From Rhodococcus pseudokoreensis (lineage in GTDB: Bacteria; Actinomycetota; Actinomycetes; Mycobacteriales; Mycobacteriaceae), in assembly GCF_017068395.1 (NCBI RefSeq), contig NZ_CP070619.1, positions 8,494,001 to 8,558,000 of the forward strand: a stretch of DNA of 64,000 nt, given 5' to 3'. Shown in pieces: positions 16,709-24,353 of this stretch. Each line of letters opens with the position of its first letter. Positions within the stretch are counted from its first letter, which is position 1. Both the position numbers and the translations under genes were made by a program. The notes below the pieces were generated by a model, which had not been told where the DNA came from, made no database searches, and was given only the letters and a program-made list of their open reading frames with translations.

Positions 16709-17062
16709 GTGAATGCAGCTACCGATCGTCAATGGGCGGTTCGTGACGCTGTTCTGCGTTGGCTTCTCGCGAAGGCCACCGAAGGGTATCGGAGTCCGAT
16801 TCTGGACGCGCACGCCGTCGGTGAGACCGTCGGCTGGGCGCCGTCGCCCTTGACCCGGGACGAATTGGCCGACGCGTCGAATTATCTCTACAAGGAAGGG
16901 CATGTGACGGGCGTGCCGGTGATGGGGATCGGAATTCCGCGCCCGATGCTGACAGTGGCCGGGCGGCGGGTCGTCGAGGGCGGACGGTCGCTGCGCCCAG
17001 TCGATTGCCGTCACGACGTCGAGGGCGGGCACTCGGTCCTCGAAAGCGGCCTCGTGCATTAA
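16709..17062 (+). CDS. hypothetical protein
   Basis: This 117-residue soluble protein starts at GTG 16709 with a strong GGAGG site 8 nt upstream. The helical N-terminus (AVRDAVLRWLLAKATEG) is followed by SPLTRDELADASNYLYKEGHVTGV, which has the spacing of a winged-helix recognition segment, then a short beta-rich wing GIPRPMLTVAGRRVVEGG. A small DNA-binding protein is therefore possible, but this is inference from pattern only. The 221 bp upstream hold no gene. A strong hairpin (17069-17108) ends the transcript. Confidence 0.65.
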   Translation: MNAATDRQWAVRDAVLRWLLAKATEGYRSPILDAHAVGETVGWAPSPLTRDELADASNYLYKEGHVTGVPVMGIGIPRPMLTVAGRRVVEGGRSLRPVDCRHDVEGGHSVLESGLVH

Positions 17063-17068
17063 CGATAG

Positions 17069-17108
17069 GTGAGTGGCACGGTGTGCGTCCGGACACCGTG
17101 CCACTCAC
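17069..17108. terminator. strong hairpin terminator
   Basis: A 16-bp perfect inverted repeat (gtgagtggcacggtgt at 17069-17084 with its complement at 17093-17108) has an 8-nt loop, starting 6 nt after the stop of the 117-aa gene. There is no T-tract. It ends 24 nt before the next gene's GTG, so it separates the two transcripts. Confidence 0.75.
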
Positions 17109-17132
17109 GTGCGGGGATGGCACACTGCGGGT

Positions 17133-17960
17133 GTGGAGCTTTCGCAGACCGTCGAATGGCGCGGCAGATCGGTGGCGTGGGACAGGTTCGGGAACGGCCC
17201 CGCCGTGGTGATGTGCCACGGGACGCCGTGGTCTTCGCAGCTGTGGTGGCCGTTCGCACGTGCACTCGCCGCCGAGTTCTCGGTCTACCTGTGGGACATG
17301 CCCGGGTACGGGCAGTCGTCGAAGGACGGCGCCCACGACGTCGATCTCGGCGTCCAGGGGGAACTGCTCGCCGACCTCCTCCGGCATTGGAACCTCGACG
17401 CACCTCATGTCGTCGCGCACGACTACGGGGGCGCCGTCTCGCTCCGCGCCCATCTTCTGCACGGCGCGCGGTACGCCTCGCTGGCCCTGATAGACGTGGT
17501 GGCGCTGCGGCCGTGGGGATCCGACTACTTCCGGCTCGTCGCGGACAACGCCGACGTCTTCGCTGCGCAACCGGCGTCCGTGCACCGTGGTGCCCTCGAG
17601 GCGTACGTCGCGGGCGCATCCCACCGCGGCCTGACCCCGGCTCAGATGGCCGTGGTGACCACGCCGTGGCTGTCGGAGGAGGGTCAGGTCGCGTTCTACC
17701 GGCAGATCGCTCAGGCCGACGAGCGGTACACCGACGAGATCCAGGACCGGTATGCGTCGATCGACCTTCCCGTTGCGGTCGTGTGGGGCAGAGACGATGC
17801 GTGGATCCCCGTCGACCGGGCCGAGGAACTGGCGCGCCTCATCCCCGGTGCGACACTCGAGGTCATCGACGGCGCCGGGCACCTGATCCAGTTCGACGCC
17901 CCCGTCGAACTAGCGGTGTCTCTGCACAGGTGGCTCACGGCGCAGTCAAACCCTCGATGA
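17133..17960 (+). CDS. alpha/beta hydrolase with Asp nucleophile (dehalogenase/epoxide-hydrolase-like)
   Basis: This 275-residue alpha/beta hydrolase has the oxyanion motif CHGTPWSS (29-35), nucleophile elbow AHDYGGAV with Asp97 rather than Ser, an acid in VVWGRDDAWIP near 215, and catalytic His in GAGHLIQFD (His250). An Asp nucleophile points to haloalkane dehalogenases or epoxide hydrolases, which form an ester intermediate on Asp. GTG 17133 is preferred; a frame extension to 17073 would run through the terminator hairpin. The 3' end overlaps the convergent beta-lactamase gene by 26 bp. The substrate is unknown. Confidence 0.85.
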   Translation: MELSQTVEWRGRSVAWDRFGNGPAVVMCHGTPWSSQLWWPFARALAAEFSVYLWDMPGYGQSSKDGAHDVDLGVQGELLADLLRHWNLDAPHVVAHDYGGAVSLRAHLLHGARYASLALIDVVALRPWGSDYFRLVADNADVFAAQPASVHRGALEAYVAGASHRGLTPAQMAVVTTPWLSEEGQVAFYRQIAQADERYTDEIQDRYASIDLPVAVVWGRDDAWIPVDRAEELARLIPGATLEVIDGAGHLIQFDAPVELAVSLHRWLTAQSNPR

Positions 17961-18906
17961 CGGCCGCGGTCGTGTCGGCGATCGCCTGGTTGTTTCCCTG
18001 CGCGTCTTCCTGATTCGTGAGGCTGTCGGTGAGGACGGCGAGGACGACGGGGGAGCCGTCCGGGCTCCAGGCGACGCCGGCGTCGTTTGCGGTCCCGAAC
18101 CCGCCGCCACCGGTCTTGTCGGCGGCGGTCCATCCGGGCGGCAGACCGGCACGCATCCGCTTGTCCGAAGTCTTGCTCGCCCGCATCCAGTCCAGCAGCT
18201 GATCGCGGCTCGCTGCGTCGAGCGCATCGTCCAGGAGCAGCGCCCGGAAACCCTGGGCGAGGCCGGTCGGTGTCGTCGTGTCTCGGGGATCGCCGCGGAA
18301 TGCGGTGTTGAGTTCGGTCTCCCACCGATCCAGTCGTGTGCTCTCGTCGCCGAGGTCGCGGGCGAGTGCGGTGATCGCCTGCGGGCCGCCGATCTCGCGG
18401 AGCAGATAGTTTCCGGCGGTGTTGTCGCTCCGGGTCAGCGCCGCTTCGGCGATCTGCCCCAACGTCATCGGGGTGCCCACGGCAGCGGCGGTGACCGGCG
18501 AGTTCTCGACGAGATCGCCGGGTTCGATCACCACAGTCTTGTCGAGGGACGTCGACCCGTCCTCGACCTTGCGCAGGACCGCGGCGGACGCGTAAGCCTT
18601 GAACGTCGAACACATGGCGAACCGTTCGTCGCCCCGGTGGCTGTAGACCGCGCCGGTCGCGGGATCGACGGCCGTCACGCCGATCCGCGTGGCGTACCGC
18701 GCTTCCAGTGCCTCGATTTTCGCGTCCAGGGACTGGCGATCCGGCGCCGCCACCACCTCCGACATCGCGGGTGGGGTCTCCTCCGCGGTGGCCGTGCACG
18801 CCCCGACCAGCAGCGGCAGAGCCACTGCCAGGGCAACGGCGCCGCGACGACCGGTGCGCCGAGGCTTCGGATGATTGGGCTTTGGGTGATGTCGATGTCT
18901 GGGCAT
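17935..18906 (-). CDS. class A beta-lactamase (lipoprotein)
   Basis: A 323-residue serine beta-lactamase. A basic, Pro/His-rich N-terminus precedes a hydrophobic segment and lipobox LVGAC (Cys37), so it should be anchored outside the membrane. All active-site motifs are present: STFK (100-103, nucleophile Ser100), SDN (160-162), ETELN (196-200, general-base Glu) and KTGGG (about 265). It hydrolyses beta-lactams through an acyl-enzyme. It is divergent from a LysR gene (157 bp between starts), the AmpR/BlaI-like arrangement for inducible expression. The predicted signal is more basic than usual. Confidence 0.92.
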   Translation of the reverse strand: MPRHRHHPKPNHPKPRRTGRRGAVALAVALPLLVGACTATAEETPPAMSEVVAAPDRQSLDAKIEALEARYATRIGVTAVDPATGAVYSHRGDERFAMCSTFKAYASAAVLRKVEDGSTSLDKTVVIEPGDLVENSPVTAAAVGTPMTLGQIAEAALTRSDNTAGNYLLREIGGPQAITALARDLGDESTRLDRWETELNTAFRGDPRDTTTPTGLAQGFRALLLDDALDAASRDQLLDWMRASKTSDKRMRAGLPPGWTAADKTGGGGFGTANDAGVAWSPDGSPVVLAVLTDSLTNQEDAQGNNQAIADTTAAVIEGLTAP

Positions 18907-19062
18907 GGATCCAATGTGGGGTGCCCCTGCCCATAGCGCAAAGACGACTCGACCTTCGCCGCGAGTCGGGTGCGCTATCACTCCAGTTCAGGGGGGCGTT
19001 TTGTGTGCGCGAAGTGGCGGTGTCGCCCGAACCGGGCGGTCGGAACTGGTTCAATGGGCGCC

Positions 19063-19947
19063 ATGGATCTGCTTCGCCATCTGAGTTTCTTTGTCGCCGT
19101 TGCCGAAGAGGGACACTTCGGGAATGCCGCGTCGCGACTCGGCATGACGCAGCCGCCGCTGTCGCAGGGGGTCCGCCGGCTCGAACAGAGACTCGGCACG
19201 GAGTTGATTCAGCGCAGTGCCCGCGGCGTCGGACTCACCGACGCCGGACGCCAATTGCTCCCGCGTGCGCGGCTTCTCGTGGACGACGCGACCCGATTCG
19301 AGGACGAGGCGCACCGCATCGCGGGTGGTCGCGACGCGGTGGTGCGATGGGGTGTCCCGCACTCGGTGGCCGACGCCGTGGTGGTGCGATGTGTCCGTGC
19401 GCTACGCGACGCCGACGCCACGCACCCTACCCGGGTGGAGACGACCACGGCGTCCACCACCGAACTCGTGGACGGCGTCCGTGCGGGCAGCCTCGACGTC
19501 GCCGTGGTCGAACACCCGGCCCTGCTGACGGGGCTCGACAGCGGCCCGGTGATCAAACTCCGGCGGTGGGTGGTGGTGCCCGACGACCACCCGGTGGCAA
19601 CCGCAAAGAAGGCGCAGGTCCGGATGCTGCGGGGGCTGATGCTGGCCACCGGTCCGCGCTCGGACAATCCGCCTGCCCACGACCTGTTCGTCGACCTGTG
19701 GCGGGTCCGGGGTCTGGACCCGGACATCGTGATCGCCTCGGGGCAGCGGGAACTCCTCACGCGCGTGTCCGCCGGCGGGCACTTCGGGGTGACGGCGACG
19801 CCGCCCACGGCGATGCCCGGTGTGGCCTGGGTCGATCTGCTGCGCAACGACCTCTCGCTGCGCGTGCGCATCGTCTGGCGCTCCGGGGCCGATGTCGCAT
19901 CGTCTGCCGCCGCCCTCGACCGGGTGCTGATCAGGGCCGGTCGATGA
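19063..19947 (+). CDS. LysR-family regulator (AmpR-like setting)
   Basis: A 294-residue LysR protein with N-terminal winged helix (MDLLRHLSFFVAVAEEGHFGNAASRLGMTQPPLSQGVRRLEQRLG) and a C-terminal effector-binding domain from about 90. ATG 19063 is chosen over upstream codons because the family consensus begins here. It diverges from the class A beta-lactamase gene and overlaps the next SxxK-enzyme gene by ATGA, so it probably controls both. Whether it senses beta-lactams or cell-wall fragments is inferred from this layout only. The 157-bp divergent region should hold its operator. Confidence 0.9.
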   Translation: MDLLRHLSFFVAVAEEGHFGNAASRLGMTQPPLSQGVRRLEQRLGTELIQRSARGVGLTDAGRQLLPRARLLVDDATRFEDEAHRIAGGRDAVVRWGVPHSVADAVVVRCVRALRDADATHPTRVETTTASTTELVDGVRAGSLDVAVVEHPALLTGLDSGPVIKLRRWVVVPDDHPVATAKKAQVRMLRGLMLATGPRSDNPPAHDLFVDLWRVRGLDPDIVIASGQRELLTRVSAGGHFGVTATPPTAMPGVAWVDLLRNDLSLRVRIVWRSGADVASSAAALDRVLIRAGR

Positions 19948-20849
19948 CGTCGGCGGAGAAGCGGATCCGTGACGTCTTCGCCGACGCCGGGTGCACCGGA
20001 TGGTTGCACGCCCGCCGCGTCGGGACCCCGCTCGACGACGCAGCCGACGTCGCGGTCGGCGCGGACGACCTCGTCGTGCTCGCGTCCGTCTACAAACTTC
20101 CGCTGCTCGTGGCCCTGTGCCGCGCTTTCGAATCCGGGGAGCTGTCGCCGACCGCGACCGTCCGGGTCAATCCGGCCGACTGCACCCCGGGGCCGACCGG
20201 CGTGTCGACGTTCCGCGACCCGGTGGTGCTGAGCTGGCGTGATCTGGCGCTGTCGATGATGACCGTGTCCGACAACGCGGCCGCCGACCTGGTTCTCGGG
20301 CAGGTGGGACTCGAGAGCGTCGAGCGGGCACTGTCGGAATTGGGCCTGACGAGCACGCGCATCATCGGCGGCACCGCGGATGCGCACCGCAGCCTGGTCA
20401 TCGACGCCCACGCGCACACCACCGCTGAAGCATTCGCGGCGCTGGCCGACAACGACGAGGCGTGGACGGTGTCCGCCTACGACCCGTCGTACGCGAGCGC
20501 GACGACCCCGCGGGAGATGACGTCGCTTCTCGACGCGATCTGGACCGGACGGGCGGTGCCCGGGGCGCAGGGCGAATTCGTCCGGCACGTGATGTCCGCG
20601 CAGATCTGGCAGCACCGCATCCGTTCCGGGTTTCCGCACTCGGGGGTGGACGTCGCCGGGAAGACCGGGACCATCGGCGCCATCCGCAACGAGGTGGCCG
20701 TCGTGACGTTTCCCGGCGAGATTCCCGTCGCCGTCGCCGTCTTCACCCGCGCCGCCCGGACGGACCCGGTGCTACCGGTGGTCGATGCCGCCATCGGGCA
20801 CGTCGCCCGGATCGCGGTGACCGAACTCCGTTCCGGCAGCGTCGAGTGA
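19944..20849 (+). CDS. cytosolic class A beta-lactamase-like serine hydrolase
   Basis: This 301-residue enzyme has the penicillin-recognising fold motifs SVYK (48-51, nucleophile Ser48), SDN (109-111) and KTGTIG (about 235). It lacks a signal peptide, unusual for beta-lactamases and peptidoglycan enzymes, and I see no clear E-x2-L-N general-base motif. It is translationally coupled to the LysR gene (ATGA). It could hydrolyse a cytosolic cell-wall fragment or another amide/ester, or it may be exported by an unrecognised route. It follows the pattern of beta-lactamase-like proteins paired with LysR regulators in Rhodococcus, but I cannot name its substrate. Confidence 0.85.
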   Translation: MTSAEKRIRDVFADAGCTGWLHARRVGTPLDDAADVAVGADDLVVLASVYKLPLLVALCRAFESGELSPTATVRVNPADCTPGPTGVSTFRDPVVLSWRDLALSMMTVSDNAAADLVLGQVGLESVERALSELGLTSTRIIGGTADAHRSLVIDAHAHTTAEAFAALADNDEAWTVSAYDPSYASATTPREMTSLLDAIWTGRAVPGAQGEFVRHVMSAQIWQHRIRSGFPHSGVDVAGKTGTIGAIRNEVAVVTFPGEIPVAVAVFTRAARTDPVLPVVDAAIGHVARIAVTELRSGSVE

Positions 20850-20864
20850 GGGCTGTCCCGGTGC

Positions 20865-22367
20865 TCAGCCCGGGTAGCGCCGGGGCGTGAAGACCCGAGT
20901 CCCGTGTTCGTTCTCGACGACGGTCGTCATGGACGAGCCGACGATGAGCAGGCACCGCATGTCGATCTCGGCGGGGTCGAGGTCGGTGAGGCGCACGACC
21001 CGCACCGACTCCTGCGCGCCGGCCACGTCGCGGCCGATGATCACCGGGGTGTCGGGGGAGCGGTGCTCCAGGACGAGGTCGCGCATCGCGGCGACCTGCC
21101 AGGTGCGTGACTTCGACGCCGGGTTGTAGACGGCGAAGGCCATGTCGGCGCTCGCGACCGCCGAGATACGCTGCGCCACAACATCCCACGGCTTGAGTCG
21201 ATCGGACAGGGACAGTACGGCGTAGTCGTGCCCGAGGGGTGCGCCGACCCGGCTCGCCACGGCGTTCGCGGCGGTCATGCCGGGCAGGACACGGACGGGG
21301 ACGCCTCGCCACTGTTCCTCGGCGGCCACTTCCAGCACCGCCGCGGCCATCGCGAACACACCGGGGTCGCCCGAGGACACGACGGCGACGCGGGCCCCGT
21401 TCTTGGCGAGGTCGAGCGCCATCGCGGCGCGTTCGGCCTCGACCCGGTTGTCGCTGGAGTGCCGGCGCTGGCCCGGACGTTCGGGGACCCGGTCGATGTA
21501 CGGCCCGTATCCGACGAGGTCCGTGGCCAGCGACAGTTCGTGCTGCACTTCCGGGGTCGTCCAGGCCTGATCACCGGGGCCGAGCCCGACGACGACGAGT
21601 TCGCCCTGCGGCGGCTGGTCGTCACGGCGGGCGTTCGACGGACTGGGCACGATGGCGATCGAGAAGTAGGGGACGTCGCTGTCCGACACGTCGTCCGCGT
21701 GGTCGATCTTCTGCCGGGTCGTGCTGGCCCGCTCGACGTACCACGTCTCGTCGATGCGCCCGGAGTCCTTCAACGCCTGCCGTACGGCCGGGTAGGTGCG
21801 TCCGAGTTTCAGGATCGCGGCCGCGTCGGTCTCGCGCAGGCGCCGGGTCAGCTCGCCGCGTGGCAGGGTGCCGGGCAGGACGGTGAGGATTTCCTCGCCC
21901 TCGACGAGCGGCATCGCCAGCGCGGCCGAGGCGGCGCTGATCGACGTCACCCCGGGAATCACCTCCGCCTCGAAGCGCTGCGCCAGCCGCTTGTGCATGT
22001 GCATGTAGGAGCTGTAGAACAGCGGGTCGCCCGCGGCGAGGAGCGCCACCGAACGGCCGGCCTCGAGGTGCGCGGCGAGTCGCTGCGACGCTTCCTCGTA
22101 GAACTCGTCCATCGCCCCCTGGTATCCGCCGGGGTGGTCGACGGTCTCGGTGGTGACCGGGTAGACGAGGTGTTCCTCGATCTGGCCCTCACTCAGGTAC
22201 GGGGCCGCGACCGCGCGCGAGATGCTCTTGCCGTGCCGGGCGCTGTGGAACGCCACCACGTCGGCCTCGGCGATGACCCGCGCAGCCTTGACGGTCACCA
22301 GTTCCGGGTCGCCCGGTCCGATGCCGACGCCCCACAGCTTGCCGCTCGACCGCTCTTCGGAACTCAT
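20865..22367 (-). CDS. cobIJ: bifunctional precorrin-2 C20- / precorrin-3B C17-methyltransferase (CobI-CobJ fusion)
   Basis: This 500-residue fusion of two SAM-dependent tetrapyrrole methylases works in the aerobic cobalamin pathway. Residues 1-245 are CobI ([52 protein letters not shown]). Residues 255-500 are CobJ ([61 protein letters not shown]). The fusion is normal in mycobacteria (CobIJ). ATG 22367 overlaps the cobH stop by ATGA, so the two are coupled. CobI adds the C-20 methyl; CobJ contracts the ring to precorrin-4. Confidence 0.95.
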   Translation of the reverse strand: MSSEERSSGKLWGVGIGPGDPELVTVKAARVIAEADVVAFHSARHGKSISRAVAAPYLSEGQIEEHLVYPVTTETVDHPGGYQGAMDEFYEEASQRLAAHLEAGRSVALLAAGDPLFYSSYMHMHKRLAQRFEAEVIPGVTSISAASAALAMPLVEGEEILTVLPGTLPRGELTRRLRETDAAAILKLGRTYPAVRQALKDSGRIDETWYVERASTTRQKIDHADDVSDSDVPYFSIAIVPSPSNARRDDQPPQGELVVVGLGPGDQAWTTPEVQHELSLATDLVGYGPYIDRVPERPGQRRHSSDNRVEAERAAMALDLAKNGARVAVVSSGDPGVFAMAAAVLEVAAEEQWRGVPVRVLPGMTAANAVASRVGAPLGHDYAVLSLSDRLKPWDVVAQRISAVASADMAFAVYNPASKSRTWQVAAMRDLVLEHRSPDTPVIIGRDVAGAQESVRVVRLTDLDPAEIDMRCLLIVGSSMTTVVENEHGTRVFTPRRYPG

Positions 22368-22990
22368 TCGACCTCGCTCGCAATCGCATTCAGCGCCGCA
22401 GCCGTGATGGCACTGCCACCGCGGCGGCCGCGGACCACCAGATAGTCGAGTCCGCTCGGGTGCTCGATCAACGCTTCCTTCGACTCCGCCGCACCGATGA
22501 ACCCGACGGGGCCGCCCACGATCGCGGCTGGCCGGGGTGCACCGGATTCGATCATGTCCAGCAGGTAGAACAGGGCGGTGGGGGCGTTGCCGATCGCGAC
22601 GACGGCGCCGTCGAGCTTGTCGGCCCACAATTCGAGCGCGGCCGCCGAGCGGGTGTTCCCGATCTGCTCCGCCAGCACCGGAACCCGGGGGTCGCGCAGG
22701 GTGCAGATCACCTCGTTGTCCGCCGGGAGCCGCTTGCGGGTCACGCCGGCCGCGACCATCTGCGCGTCGCACAGGATCGGGGCGCCGTTCGCCAGCGCCG
22801 CGCGGGCGGCCTTCACGACGCCGGGGGTGAACGCGACGTCGTCCACGAGATCGACCTGGCCGCTCGCGTGGATCATGCGGACCACGGCCTGTGAGACGTC
22901 CTCGGGAAAGGCACTGAGATCCGCTTCGGCGCGGATCGTGGCGAAGGACTGGCGGTAGATCTCCGCGCCGTCTCGGATGTACTCGATCAT
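22364..22990 (-). CDS. cobH: precorrin-8X methylmutase
   Basis: A 208-residue CobH, which moves a methyl from C-11 to C-12 to give hydrogenobyrinate. Family landmarks are visible: [16 protein letters not shown] at the start, [19 protein letters not shown] with the catalytic His near residue 40, [14 protein letters not shown] near 75, and [19 protein letters not shown] near 160. It lies 24 nt downstream of cobG and overlaps cobIJ by ATGA. The length is normal for the family. Confidence 0.95.
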   Translation of the reverse strand: MIEYIRDGAEIYRQSFATIRAEADLSAFPEDVSQAVVRMIHASGQVDLVDDVAFTPGVVKAARAALANGAPILCDAQMVAAGVTRKRLPADNEVICTLRDPRVPVLAEQIGNTRSAAALELWADKLDGAVVAIGNAPTALFYLLDMIESGAPRPAAIVGGPVGFIGAAESKEALIEHPSGLDYLVVRGRRGGSAITAAALNAIASEVE

Positions 22991-23014
22991 CCGCTCACGA
23001 TAGAGGCTCCGGGT

Positions 23015-24148
23015 TCACCGCTTGTCCACCCGGTAACCCGTCTCGGTGGCGACGACGTCGGCGACCTCGCCCTTGGGGCGGCCGCAGCAGCGCTCGCAGC
23101 CCGACCAGTGCTGTCGGCCCTCCACCGGGAGTTCGCCGCTCGCGACGGCGTCCCGCGCATCGGTCCGGACATCGGCGAGCGCCTTCTCGCACCCGGGTTG
23201 CCCGGTGCAGGCGCTGACGTTCAGCCACGGGGAGTTCTCGTCGAAGATCAGGCCCATCGGGGCGAGGACCCGGACCACCTGCTCGGCGGACCACTCGTCC
23301 AGATCGCACAGCAGCACCGTCTTCCACGGCGTGACGATCACCGGCTTCTCGACCGCGGCGAGGAACTCCGCCAGCCGGGCGTCGAGGACACCGAATGCGA
23401 GACCGCCGCCGAGGGTCACGTTGCCGTCCGGCTGGTCGAGCCACCCGATCGGCGGCCGGTGCTCGTCGAACCCGGGCACCGGATCGGCGGTCGGTGCGAG
23501 CGTCAACGCCGACAGCGTCCGGTCGACCCCGTCGGCGATTTCGGACAGCCGCCAGTGTCGATCGCGCAGTTCCAGGAAGACGCGGGCGGCATCGACGAGC
23601 ACCGACACCGCGTCCGCTGTCGGGATCCGGGCCCCGCTGTCGCGACCGGCGAGGATCAGCGCGACCTCCGCCCCATCGACCGCGTGGACCCCGAAATCGC
23701 CGCCGAGCGCCGAGACGTCGCCGCGTCCGTCGTCCAGGGTGAACAGGGTGCGGCCGGGCAGGTCCGCCAACGCGGAGTCGGCGCACAACGTCCGGTCGAG
23801 GACACCGACCAGTTCGCGCAGGTCCGTGAGACCACCGATCCGGCCGGTCAGCGGCGAGACGAGGATGTTCCGAACCCGCTCGTGCGTCTCCGACGGCAGC
23901 AGGCCAGCGCCGGCGAGCCGCCGGGCGAACTCCAGCGGGTCGCGGACCGCCCGCAGTTGCGCGTTGCCGCGGGACGTCAGTTCGATCTCGCCGTTCCCGA
24001 GGTCGCGCGCCGATTCCGCGAGGGTCTGCACCTGGGCGGAGGTCAGCAGGCCGCCCGGGAGGCGCACCCGGGCGAGCGCGCCGTCGGCCGCCTGGTGGAC
24101 CTGCAACGCGCCGGGACATGCATCGGGGCGGGAACGGGAGTCGACCAT
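23015..24148 (-). CDS. cobG: precorrin-3B synthase
   Basis: A 377-residue member of the siroheme Fe-S reductase-like family. CobG is the oxygen-dependent monooxygenase that converts precorrin-3A to 3B, which marks the aerobic cobalamin route. Conserved repeats include LARVRLPGGLLTSAQVQTLAESAR and GNGEIELTSRGNAQLR near residue 55. The C-terminal iron-sulfur/heme-binding cysteines are in NVSACTGQPGCEKA and WSGCERCCGRPKGEVADVV. ATG 24148 faces the cobalamin riboswitch and the divergent cobN. It is the first gene of cobG-cobH-cobIJ. Confidence 0.93.
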   Translation of the reverse strand: MVDSRSRPDACPGALQVHQAADGALARVRLPGGLLTSAQVQTLAESARDLGNGEIELTSRGNAQLRAVRDPLEFARRLAGAGLLPSETHERVRNILVSPLTGRIGGLTDLRELVGVLDRTLCADSALADLPGRTLFTLDDGRGDVSALGGDFGVHAVDGAEVALILAGRDSGARIPTADAVSVLVDAARVFLELRDRHWRLSEIADGVDRTLSALTLAPTADPVPGFDEHRPPIGWLDQPDGNVTLGGGLAFGVLDARLAEFLAAVEKPVIVTPWKTVLLCDLDEWSAEQVVRVLAPMGLIFDENSPWLNVSACTGQPGCEKALADVRTDARDAVASGELPVEGRQHWSGCERCCGRPKGEVADVVATETGYRVDKR

Positions 24149-24189
24149 GGTCCCAGGTTACGTCCGGCCCCGGGTAGCATCACCAGCAC

Positions 24190-24292
24190 TTGCGACAGCA
24201 GGAGAGGAAGCCGGTGAGAATCCGGTGCGGTCGCGCCACTGTGAGCTCGCCGAAACCGGTGGGCGAGCCAGACCCTCACCTGCCGTCCTCCG
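24190..24292 (+). ncRNA. cobalamin (B12) riboswitch
   Basis: The cobalamin aptamer core is evident: ggaagccggtgagaatcc at 24206-24223, gccact at 24235, gtgagc following, and gagccagacc (B12-box region) near 24264-24273. A closing stem pairs 24195-24203 with 24280-24288 (gacagcagg/cctgccgtc). It sits in the 5' leader of cobN, 60 nt before its GTG. When adenosylcobalamin binds, the downstream stem should sequester the AGGAAGG ribosome site. It is on the cobN strand only, so cobG-cobH-cobIJ must be controlled otherwise. Confidence 0.92.
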
Positions 24293-24353
24293 ACCTCCGG
24301 TTCCGCACAGAACCACCGCCACGGGGCGCGACACCCCCAGGAAGGCTCCACAC

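Noticed and set aside
18708..19943. Long open frame joined to the second beta-lactamase-like gene
   Set aside because: It lies in the shadow of bla and lysR with Arg/Pro/Gly-rich composition. The real start is the ATG at 19944.
23046..24353. N-terminal extension of CobN in the same frame
   Set aside because: It runs antisense through cobG and the riboswitch. The ribosome site and family start place CobN at GTG 24354.
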